IMG/VR virus record: IMGVR_UViG_3300027747_004524
Location: 1-64,000 of that record
From: a virus
Length of the DNA: 64,000 nucleotides
Reading direction: 5' to 3' (one strand)
The position numbers were made by a program, and so were the translations under genes. Under the pieces are notes generated by a model. It made no database searches and had not been told where the DNA came from. It saw only the letters and a list, made by a program, of their open reading frames with translations. This document shows, piece after piece, positions 41,384 through 48,701 of this stretch. Numbering within the stretch: the first letter of the stretch is position 1; every line of letters starts with the position of its first letter.

Positions 41384-41649
41384 TGAGTTCTAATAAGATT
41401 TTAAGTTTATCAATAGACACTGATTTTCAAGAGAGGGTCAAGAAAGAGGCCAAGAGGAAGGATGTTTCTGTTTCTAAGCTTATTCGTGACATTGTAGAAA
41501 AGAGTCTGCCTCCTGAATCAAACGATGGCACTGTTTACGATACGATAATTCTCAAAGTTCCCAGTGAGGCTAAGGCCGACTCTGAAACCCTGAATAATTG
41601 GCTTAAGCCAAGGGTCGAATTAATCGTAAAGAATTTAACTTCAAAATAG
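41383..41649 (+). CDS. Ribbon-helix-helix (Arc/CopG-type) regulator
   Basis: 88 residues. The N-terminal KILSLSIDTDFQERVKKEAK...VSVSKLIRDIVEKSL is a ribbon-helix-helix domain, and the C-terminal ~35 residues are extra. Probably a dimeric DNA-binding regulator; it could act on the promoter that directly follows it. Confidence 0.75.
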   Translation: MSSNKILSLSIDTDFQERVKKEAKRKDVSVSKLIRDIVEKSLPPESNDGTVYDTIILKVPSEAKADSETLNNWLKPRVELIVKNLTSK

Positions 41650-41654
41650 AGCTA

Positions 41655-41682
41655 TTGATTTTTCAAATTTTTTTTGTAAAAT
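41655..41682 (+). promoter_or_regulatory. Sigma70 promoter with start codon at the predicted +1
   Basis: TTGATT (41655-41660), a 16-bp T-rich spacer, then TAAAAT (41677-41682). Six nt (GCAAGG) separate it from ATG 41689, the same layout as at 37063. Confidence 0.62.
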
Positions 41683-41688
41683 GCAAGG

Positions 41689-42162
41689 ATGCAATACAGG
41701 CTAGTTGAACTCAAAGATATACCCCCCTCTACAAAAAATCCTTTGGAGAGCATGGGGCCAATAGAAATTTTTAAAATCTGTAACCAAATGGAAAAGGTCT
41801 GCAGAGACAATAATGGTATAGGTCTATCAGCGGTTCAGGTTGGGCTTCCCTTGGACCTTTTTGTTTTGAATAGAAATGAATCTTACGAGTACTATTTGAA
41901 CTGTAGATACGAACCAGCAGGAGATAAGGTTCATTCTATTGAGGGCTGTCTTTCTTTGCTAGATGAATCTGGTTCCATAAGAAGGTTTGAGGTTCAAAGA
42001 CACTCTAGCGTTATTGTAAAAGGCCAGCGTTTGAATGGAGTTGATGTCGAGGACTTTAATTCAACTGAAGTTGGACTCTATTCTATAGTTTTCCAGCACG
42101 AAATAGACCATTCTTTTGGTATCTTCATCAAGGACATAGGTAAAGAAATTTATCTCTCTTAA
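41689..42162 (+). CDS. def: Peptide deformylase
   Basis: 157 residues with all three motifs: GIGLSAVQVG (43-52), EGCLS (85-89) and QHEIDH (136-141), giving the Cys and two His metal ligands and the catalytic Glu. It removes the formyl group from new proteins. Phage copies are known and may compensate when host deformylase is limiting. Probably on a leaderless mRNA. Confidence 0.95.
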   Translation: MQYRLVELKDIPPSTKNPLESMGPIEIFKICNQMEKVCRDNNGIGLSAVQVGLPLDLFVLNRNESYEYYLNCRYEPAGDKVHSIEGCLSLLDESGSIRRFEVQRHSSVIVKGQRLNGVDVEDFNSTEVGLYSIVFQHEIDHSFGIFIKDIGKEIYLS

Positions 42163-42163
42163 T

Positions 42164-42439
42164 ATGCTTAGTAAAAACCATCTCAAAGATGTTTGTTTGG
42201 TAGATAGCAACAACCACAATAAGTGCAGGTACTTAGCAGAAGACGAGAATGAAGCAGGAAAGTACCACTGTTTAAAAAAGTCGTCCAAGGCCAAGGATAT
42301 AGACATTGAGGTTCAAGACTTCTTAGCAGAAATGCAAATGAAAGGAAAAGACCCCAAAAGACAGAATGTTCCAATAGGGAACAATTGTTCTGGGTATGTT
42401 ATTCTTCGCAATAAAGAGCAGGGTTACGATAAAAACTAG
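42164..42439 (+). CDS. Small protein with dispersed Cys (91 aa)
   Basis: Not recognised. Cys residues at about 11, 21, 36 and 75 could bind metal. Starts one base after the deformylase stop. Its TAG shares CTAG with the convergent lipoprotein gene. Confidence 0.55.
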   Translation: MLSKNHLKDVCLVDSNNHNKCRYLAEDENEAGKYHCLKKSSKAKDIDIEVQDFLAEMQMKGKDPKRQNVPIGNNCSGYVILRNKEQGYDKN

Positions 42440-42936
42440 TCAATAACAGCCTGGTTCAAAATTTTGAATACTTGCTTTCCTTGTCCTGCTTTTATAGCAC
42501 TTTTTATTATGTCGTCATTTAATTCTACTAGGTTGTGTTTTGCAACCTCTTTAGCAATTATAGAAAGATTCTTCTCGCTTTTTATTGCTCTTACTCTGTA
42601 CCAAAGCGTTGCACCTACGATAAACATAGAAAATACAAGTATTAGTGATCCATCCCCTTGCAAAATTTGTATACCGCTATTCTCATTTCTAGATAATGTA
42701 CCGTTAATATTAAGCAATCCACTCTGTACTTCTTTTAATTGGCTGTTAATTAAGTCAAAGTCTTGTTTTAGTTTCCCTACTTCTGCCATCAGCCCGTTTT
42801 GGTTTGATTTAATCTCTTCTATTTTACCATTACTATTGTTTATTTTTTGTTGGTTTCTTGGGCTAAAGGGACTTACAGAACACCCAGAAAAAACCATTAT
42901 CGATAAAACCAAGCATAGAGCTTTTATTGCTTTCAT
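42436..42936 (-). CDS. Lipoprotein with coiled coil and TM segment, possible unimolecular spanin
   Basis: 166 residues. A signal peptide with lipobox (MVFSGCS) predicts lipidation at Cys ~19. A periplasmic coiled coil (~25-85) and a TM segment (ILVFSMFIVGATLWYRV) follow, then ~50 cytoplasmic residues. Outer-membrane lipid anchor plus inner-membrane TM is the layout of u-spanins that fuse membranes at lysis, though these usually lack a long cytoplasmic tail. ATG 42936 has GGAGGAAAT; an upstream TTGACA on the minus strand may be its -35. Confidence 0.58.
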   Translation of the reverse strand: MKAIKALCLVLSIMVFSGCSVSPFSPRNQQKINNSNGKIEEIKSNQNGLMAEVGKLKQDFDLINSQLKEVQSGLLNINGTLSRNENSGIQILQGDGSLILVFSMFIVGATLWYRVRAIKSEKNLSIIAKEVAKHNLVELNDDIIKSAIKAGQGKQVFKILNQAVID

Positions 42937-43002
42937 ATTTCCTCCTTTGTTATCTATTGGATTTTTTGTCAAATCTTTTGCCTCTATTGGAGAAAATAGA
43001 CA

Positions 43003-43443
43003 ATGGCTAGTATAGACTTTTGTGATTGTGGGCTAGAAGAAGACTCCTTAGAAACCGCAGATTATAACCCAGATTTAGAGCGGCAGTTACTGTTATTTGC
43101 CACTAGTTTTGTTGGGGAGTTAAAATATATTGCTAAAAAGTATATGGTTGATTTCTTTGCTCAACAGAGCTTTCACCAAGGTGGAAAGATACCTTATGCA
43201 TTATTAAATGATAACTCTAATCTTTCTATGGTAATAAACTATGATATTATCAGAGGGGTTGATCTTGCCTACCATTCTTTAAAAACGCATGATGTTTCAC
43301 AAGATTACACAGATTCCCAAGAAGACATAAGGCTGGTTGTGGATATATTGAACAAACTTTCGGCAGCAAACATACCACAGCAGTTTGCTGGGGGTATGAT
43401 TATTTTGTATCTTAAGTTTGTTGAGGGGGTTCATATTGGTTAG
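43003..43443 (+). CDS. Unknown protein (146 aa)
   Basis: Acidic N-terminus with a Cys pair (CDC), otherwise helical. GGAG SD 10 nt upstream. Overlaps the next gene by 8 bp. Function unknown. Confidence 0.57.
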   Translation: MASIDFCDCGLEEDSLETADYNPDLERQLLLFATSFVGELKYIAKKYMVDFFAQQSFHQGGKIPYALLNDNSNLSMVINYDIIRGVDLAYHSLKTHDVSQDYTDSQEDIRLVVDILNKLSAANIPQQFAGGMIILYLKFVEGVHIG

Positions 43444-43759
43444 CAAAAGAGATCTACTATTCTTAGCAGGTAATTTTGATGAAATTGATCTGCCTAAAGA
43501 AAAAAACTATCTTTTCAAATACTTTAGAAAAGAAATCCAACAGAAATTTATTAGATATTTCTTTGCGTTTAATAGTTTTGACAACTTTGTGGACCATACC
43601 GGCTTTTATTGTCAAACTAGATGGCTTAAAATACTCCACAATAAATTAATCAGCCTAGAGTCATTACATAGGGAAGCGAAATCTAATGTAGACCTAGAAA
43701 CTCTATTGAAGATAGAATCTGGAAAATATAAGATTAGGAGGAACGGTGGAAAACAATAA
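43436..43759 (+). CDS. Unknown protein (107 aa), TTG start
   Basis: TTG at 43436 stands 6 nt after GAGGGGG and is the best start; the frame is open further upstream. Basic and aromatic-rich, mostly helical. Overlaps the next gene by 14 bp. Confidence 0.55.
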   Translation: MVSKRDLLFLAGNFDEIDLPKEKNYLFKYFRKEIQQKFIRYFFAFNSFDNFVDHTGFYCQTRWLKILHNKLISLESLHREAKSNVDLETLLKIESGKYKIRRNGGKQ

Positions 43760-44090
43760 ACCTTGGTTTGAAGGAAAAGCCACGCTGGGCATAAACACAC
43801 AGATAGACAGATGGCTTATCGCTGTAGACAAACTATCTAAGTCTATAGAAGAGCTCAAATCGGCAAAAGAGAAGTTTAAGCAAAAGATTTCCAAGTTAAA
43901 AACCCCCACAGGCAAGAGTAAGATAGATACCAAGGAAAAGCAGACGGAACCTTCAAAAGAATTAGAAAAAACAAAGTCCTCTCGAACAGACAAGAAAAAG
44001 CAAGACGTAAAAAAGAAAGACGAAAAGAAGCTTGAGAAACCTTCCGTAAAAGGTAAAAAGCAAAAAGAAGCCAAAGAAGATACTAAGTAA
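43746..44090 (+). CDS. Lys-rich tail protein (114 aa), GTG start
   Basis: GTG with TAGGAGG SD. A ~55-residue helical N-terminal part is followed by a long Lys/Glu/Ser-rich disordered tail (KKKQDVKKKDEKK). It may bind nucleic acid or phage proteins through the tail. One-base overlap with the next start. Confidence 0.58.
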   Translation: MENNKPWFEGKATLGINTQIDRWLIAVDKLSKSIEELKSAKEKFKQKISKLKTPTGKSKIDTKEKQTEPSKELEKTKSSRTDKKKQDVKKKDEKKLEKPSVKGKKQKEAKEDTK

Positions 44091-44506
44091 TGAATGCTGC
44101 CGACAATAAGATTGTTAGTCCAATAAAAAACGATCTGGTTTTTTCTGTCCTAGATAGTTGTGGGACACGTATATTTCTCGCTGCTTATAGTGAAGTTAAA
44201 GAGTTAAATGAAACTAGGTTCTTAAGTTGTAAAAATCTTTTGCCCCTTAGTAACTTGGTTTATGATTCTAAGTCTGATAATTATGTTGTTAGCTGTATTG
44301 GTTGTCTAGAAGTTGCAACCATACCAATAAGCATCATTGCCACAATGAAAAACTGTCCCGGTTGGAGTGTTAAGATTCCTTTGCCTGAGAAAATAATTAA
44401 AAGACATTTAAGCTTAAAACATAAGAGGGAAATAAAAAGCTTCCTCTCTAAATTTGATGTAAAAGTCTCTTCTTTTTACATTCAAATGTTGGACCCTAAT
44501 GTATGA
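44090..44506 (+). CDS. Unknown protein (138 aa)
   Basis: Not recognised. Central CIGC pair and a basic helical C-terminus. Overlaps neighbours by 1 and 4 bp, so it is part of one translated chain of small genes. Confidence 0.55.
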   Translation: MNAADNKIVSPIKNDLVFSVLDSCGTRIFLAAYSEVKELNETRFLSCKNLLPLSNLVYDSKSDNYVVSCIGCLEVATIPISIIATMKNCPGWSVKIPLPEKIIKRHLSLKHKREIKSFLSKFDVKVSSFYIQMLDPNV

Positions 44507-44916
44507 ATCTGAATGAACCCGATTTCTTCTTAGGCCTTTGCTTTCTTTTTTCTTCTCTCTCAAAAGATAAAAGACCGCAAGCTTGCTTGGTTGTCAAAAA
44601 GAAGAGAATCATATCCTCAGGATTCAGCAGCGTAGATCTCTTGGGTCCGTTAGAAGGCAGTGCAGAATTTCTTGCTACGTGCAGTATTAGCGACTCACTT
44701 TCCAACTACGAGATTTATTTAGACCACACACCTTCAGTTGTAGTCCTTAATCATCTATCTCATTTTCTGCCTCGAAGAATTGTTTACTTTGAAACAAACC
44801 CTCTTTGTACCGAAGAGGCAAGCTTTACAAAATTTGAGTTCATAAGATTTCAAGGCAACATAAATTGGATTAGAGACAAGGTGGCTTTGATGAAGAGTTT
44901 TGATATTTTTAACTAA
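44503..44916 (+). CDS. Deaminase-fold-like protein lacking active-site residues
   Basis: 137 residues. The order of elements resembles dCMP/cytidine deaminases: RPQACLVVKKKRIISSGF (first strands), GSAEFLATCSI where H-A-E is expected, and IYLDHTPS where T-x-x-P-C-x-x-C is expected. His and both Cys are missing, so any enzyme activity is unlikely. It could be a decayed or repurposed deaminase; the fold call is tentative. Confidence 0.4.
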   Translation: MNLNEPDFFLGLCFLFSSLSKDKRPQACLVVKKKRIISSGFSSVDLLGPLEGSAEFLATCSISDSLSNYEIYLDHTPSVVVLNHLSHFLPRRIVYFETNPLCTEEASFTKFEFIRFQGNINWIRDKVALMKSFDIFN

Positions 44917-44918
44917 TG

Positions 44919-44926
44919 CATAAATA
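44919..44926 (+). promoter_or_regulatory. CATAAATA late-type octamer
   Basis: CATAAATA 4 nt before ATG 44931, upstream of a virion-like gene. Position suggests a late promoter giving an almost leaderless mRNA; the spacing is tight. Confidence 0.38.
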
Positions 44927-44930
44927 CATT

Positions 44931-45608
44931 ATGAGCTGTTCAAACAACAACAATAGTGCCTGTTCTGACCAATGTGGCTGTCCTTCCGGGATTTGCCCAG
45001 ACTTCTTAATCAGAAGATATGACACCAAACCCGACTACAGGGTTCTTATGGAGGACTGCAATGGGCCTATGGACCTTACGGACTTAATTTTAGAGTCTAC
45101 CATGTGGGCAAAGTCCAAACTGAAAACGAACATAACAAGCACAGATACTGCCCTCTCTTTAGCCGACAACATAGGATTTAACCAAATAATAGTTGGCGAC
45201 ATGCTAATAATAGAAAGAACAAGAGGCTCAGAAAAAGTTCTCGTTACTTCCTTTGACGAGAACAATAAATTAGTTTATGTTGATAGGGGGCAAGACGGCA
45301 CCACAGCACAGGATTGGAGCAGAGGAAATCCAATTAAAATTGTTAAGTTTATGAATAGACCTTCAAAGGTAGAAATGGTTTACGAAGACATTTTAGAAAT
45401 AGATGGAACAACAACACAGAATGTTCTACAGGAAAGTTATTTTATTCATGAGTGGTCGCTCCCTGAGACAGACGCTCCTGGCTGCTATTACCTTGAGTTT
45501 AAACTCATGACACAGGTTTCTGCTCCTGATCAGTGGATCAGGCGTTTTCCTGCTGACAAAGAAGGCTTCTTGATCAAGATAACGGATACTTTTACCAGCG
45601 AGTCTTGA
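44931..45608 (+). CDS. Putative virion structural protein (225 aa)
   Basis: A Cys-rich N-terminus (CGCPSGIC) precedes a block DYRVLMEDCNGPMDLTDLILESTMW of the kind found in baseplate or tail proteins, then VYVDRGQDGTTAQDWSRG, typical of phage structural proteins. ATG 44931 is chosen because the late-type octamer covers the earlier ATG at 44916. Ends near the start of the ThDP enzyme gene. Confidence 0.55.
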   Translation: MSCSNNNNSACSDQCGCPSGICPDFLIRRYDTKPDYRVLMEDCNGPMDLTDLILESTMWAKSKLKTNITSTDTALSLADNIGFNQIIVGDMLIIERTRGSEKVLVTSFDENNKLVYVDRGQDGTTAQDWSRGNPIKIVKFMNRPSKVEMVYEDILEIDGTTTQNVLQESYFIHEWSLPETDAPGCYYLEFKLMTQVSAPDQWIRRFPADKEGFLIKITDTFTSES

Positions 45609-45610
45609 AT

Positions 45611-47158
45611 ATGCCATTGGTATCTGAATTTTTATGCGAAAGATTGGGAAACGCAGGCGTTAAGCACATTTTTGGTGTACAAGGCCCTTACATAAACAAT
45701 TTTTTAGATGTAATCTCTCAAAGTGACAGAATCAAGTTCATCAGTAACACTGATGAAAGCCACGCGGGCTTTGCGGCTAACGCGTACGCTAGATTTAATG
45801 GAATAGGCTGCGTTTGTGCTACTTACAACGTTGGTGCGTTAAAGCTGTGCAATTCGGTTGCCGGTGCTTACGCCGAAAGGTCGCCTGTTGTTATCATAGG
45901 CGGTTCCCCAGGTATGAAGGACAGGAATAAAGACTTTCTATCTAATCATTTGGTTGAAAGCTTTAGTTCTCAAAAAGAGATGTTCGACCACATTACCGCA
46001 CATAGTGTCGTTTTAGATAATGCAACAACAGCTGGCTGGAAGATTGATAACGCTCTCAATATTTTAAAAGAAACAAAGCAACCTGTTTATATCGAAATTC
46101 CAAGGGATGTTGCTTCACAACCTATAAAGTATGACGTTTATACGCAAGGCACCCCTAATAACGATAAAAGCGATGGAGCCAGTTTAAAAGAAGCTATAGA
46201 AGATGTCTCTAGCTACCTAAAATCTTCTAAAAATCCCGTTATAATTATGGGAGTTCAAATCACAAGGTTTAATCTTGAGGACTCTTTAATCAAGTTTGCA
46301 GAGAAGCATAATATCCCTATAGTTACAACCTTTTTGAGTAAGTCTTCTATTTGTGAAACCCATCCATTATTTTCTGGTGTTTATTTTGGCGAACAAACCC
46401 GTAATTTAGAGGTTAAGAATCGCGTAGAGTCATCAGACTGCTTGCTGATATTTGGAGAAATGCTAACTGATACTGGCTTTGGGTTTGTTACGCCCAAGTT
46501 TGACAACAGCAATACTATTTTTTGCTCTATAGAAAACTTAAGAGTTAAAAACCACATTTATTGTGGAATTAGGTTCATTGACTTTTGCAAAGACTTTTTT
46601 AGAATTGATTTAGGAAAAAAAGAATTTGTTTCTTCGACTAAGAGCAATAGAACAAAGTTTGTTCCCATAGAAGGACAAGGGATAAGTTTAAAAAGATTTT
46701 TTGAAAAATTGAATAGTATATTAGACGAAAACTTTGTTGTGTTAGCTGATATCGGTGAGTACATGCTTGATGCCGCTGAGCTTGTTGTGCCACATCATCG
46801 TTTTATAAGCTCTGCCTTTTACTGCAGCACTGGCTTGGCTTTGCCCGGTGCAATGAGCGTCCAACTGCTTAATGCGGGCATTCGTCCCTTAGTGGTTGTT
46901 AGCGAAGACTCTTTTCAAACTTCTTCTATGGAAATTAGCACCCTTGTACAAAATAATTTAAATCCAATAATTTTGGTTATCAATCAGAAAAAAAATTCAA
47001 TTAAAAGTTGGAATTACGAAAAAATATGTGATACAATTGGAGGAGTTGGTTATCTCGTAAACGATGAGACAGAGCTTGATAATGCAATTAACGCCTGTCT
47101 TAAGAAAAAGTCCTTATCCGTTATCAATGTTGTTCTCGATGTTTCATCTCAAGTCTGA
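45611..47158 (+). CDS. ThDP-dependent decarboxylase-like enzyme
   Basis: 515 residues in the pyruvate/indolepyruvate decarboxylase-acetolactate synthase layout. The catalytic Glu region is TDESHAGFAANAYAR (~48-62), with a central domain and a C-terminal ThDP region. The usual ThDP motif GDG-x(26)-NN reads SEDSFQTSSMEIST...NQ, so metal and diphosphate ligands are altered. It may use ThDP unusually or be inactive. Two genes downstream is an aldehyde dehydrogenase, suggesting a 2-oxoacid-to-acid route. Confidence 0.72.
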   Translation: MPLVSEFLCERLGNAGVKHIFGVQGPYINNFLDVISQSDRIKFISNTDESHAGFAANAYARFNGIGCVCATYNVGALKLCNSVAGAYAERSPVVIIGGSPGMKDRNKDFLSNHLVESFSSQKEMFDHITAHSVVLDNATTAGWKIDNALNILKETKQPVYIEIPRDVASQPIKYDVYTQGTPNNDKSDGASLKEAIEDVSSYLKSSKNPVIIMGVQITRFNLEDSLIKFAEKHNIPIVTTFLSKSSICETHPLFSGVYFGEQTRNLEVKNRVESSDCLLIFGEMLTDTGFGFVTPKFDNSNTIFCSIENLRVKNHIYCGIRFIDFCKDFFRIDLGKKEFVSSTKSNRTKFVPIEGQGISLKRFFEKLNSILDENFVVLADIGEYMLDAAELVVPHHRFISSAFYCSTGLALPGAMSVQLLNAGIRPLVVVSEDSFQTSSMEISTLVQNNLNPIILVINQKKNSIKSWNYEKICDTIGGVGYLVNDETELDNAINACLKKKSLSVINVVLDVSSQV

Positions 47159-47172
47159 GGTATTTATTAAAA

Positions 47173-47709
47173 ATGTCTTTTGAAGAAGACCTTCCTGTCA
47201 ACAGACAGATAAGAAGTCGCCAGGTTCGTGTAATTTTAGAAGATAGGCAGCTAGGCGTTTTTCCTTTTGAAAAAGCCTTAAAGATGGCGCAGGACGCCAA
47301 TCTAGACTTGGTAGAAGTTTCTCCTCCTATCAATGGCACCTCAGTCTGTAGAATAACAGATTATGGCAAGTTTAGGTACGAGAAACAATTAAAAAAGAAA
47401 GAGCAGTTGAAAAAACAACGAACCTCTCAGGTGAATCTTAAGGAACTTAGACTTAGACCTGTTATAGGAAAGCATGATATGGAAGTCAAAATATCACAGG
47501 CAAGGAAGTTTTTAGAGGACAACTCTAAAGTACAGTTCAATATTGTTTTCAAGGGACAACGTGAGATGTCTCACAAAGAACAGGGTTTTTCTGTTATTAA
47601 ACAAATTATAGAGAGCCTATCAGATGCTGGTTTGGTCGAAAGAAATCCTAGGCTTGATGGAAACTGTATAACTTGTGTTATTTCTCCTAAAGTTCAGATT
47701 AAGAAATGA
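47173..47709 (+). CDS. infC: Translation initiation factor IF-3
   Basis: 178 residues, full length. The N-terminal domain shows VNRQIRSRQVRVI and LDLVEVSPPINGTSVCRITDYGKFRYE, then a Lys-rich linker, and the C-terminal domain shows LRPVIGKHDMEVKISQARKF and FKGQREMSHKEQG. IF3 keeps 30S subunits free and checks the start codon. Starts with ATG (host infC often uses AUU), with GAGG 12 nt upstream. Overlaps the next gene by 4 bp. A phage IF3 can retune start choice during infection. Confidence 0.95.
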   Translation: MSFEEDLPVNRQIRSRQVRVILEDRQLGVFPFEKALKMAQDANLDLVEVSPPINGTSVCRITDYGKFRYEKQLKKKEQLKKQRTSQVNLKELRLRPVIGKHDMEVKISQARKFLEDNSKVQFNIVFKGQREMSHKEQGFSVIKQIIESLSDAGLVERNPRLDGNCITCVISPKVQIKK

Positions 47710-48668
47710 GCCAAGCTACTGCGTACAAACTTCTTAGAGAGATATCAGAGTCTGACGAAGACCTTGTCTATCGTATTATGGGCGATTTCGGTCTTGGTCT
47801 TAAAAGATTCGTTGGTGCTGCCGACTTAACCCATCCTGAACTCAATGCTCTTTTCGAAGAGTTTTATACTGAGGACGGTCTTTTCCTAGATAGATGTTTT
47901 GAATTCGTTAAAACAATTAAGTACGCTAATCAAAATGGCTTCTCTAGTTCAGCCGGAGTTTTTGAAGAAAAACTAAATTCTTTCTTTAGGGGAAAGTTAC
48001 TCAACAAGATGTCAAACATCAGGTTGCTGAAAAGTTCCTCTCAAAGGCGAGAAATGAGGTCTCTTAAAAAATATAAGGCGATAAACCTAGACTACCTTTT
48101 TTCTTCTGAGTTTTGGCACGATTATCCTGAGTGTTTCGACTATTATGAAAGAAATAGCTTACTATATGAACAGAAGGTGTCTGATCTTCTTAGCAAAAAA
48201 GATACATATCTTTCTTTAGGCTTTTATTCTTTAGCAGAAGAAGCTGATAAAGACATAAATGAAATAAAGAGATCCGCTGAGTCTCATTATGGTTTTCATC
48301 AAATTAAGTCCACAACAGCTTCTGTCATTCTAGCACGAATGCTTGGCTTTTATTTTGATAAACACGGGATCTTTGTAGAAGGCAAGCTAAAATATTGTCC
48401 TTTTATATGTCCTGTAGAAGATATATTGTATGATGTTCCTCCTGTTATAAAAGATAAAATTGCTTGTTTAGAAGGCTTACCAGAAGCTGATGGCAAACCA
48501 ATCTTTGACGTATTTGCACTTATAGTTCCCACATGTTGTGGTGCCGTTAAGATTCCTGATAAAGATCAAAAAGAAGCTTTAAGGTTTTTTGTAAAAAATA
48601 AGGTCTTTAAGTCTGTACTTGTTGGGGAAAAAAGTAACAAATTATATTTTATAGACCTTGTTTCCTGA
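47706..48668 (+). CDS. Unknown protein (320 aa)
   Basis: Not recognised. Mostly helical, with a C-terminal segment holding several Cys (CPFICPVED, PTCCGAVK). Translationally coupled to infC, so it may have a ribosome-related or regulatory role. Confidence 0.58.
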   Translation: MSQATAYKLLREISESDEDLVYRIMGDFGLGLKRFVGAADLTHPELNALFEEFYTEDGLFLDRCFEFVKTIKYANQNGFSSSAGVFEEKLNSFFRGKLLNKMSNIRLLKSSSQRREMRSLKKYKAINLDYLFSSEFWHDYPECFDYYERNSLLYEQKVSDLLSKKDTYLSLGFYSLAEEADKDINEIKRSAESHYGFHQIKSTTASVILARMLGFYFDKHGIFVEGKLKYCPFICPVEDILYDVPPVIKDKIACLEGLPEADGKPIFDVFALIVPTCCGAVKIPDKDQKEALRFFVKNKVFKSVLVGEKSNKLYFIDLVS

Positions 48669-48701
48669 TTTATATTTTGTAGAATATTGTTGAGGTGAAT
48701 T

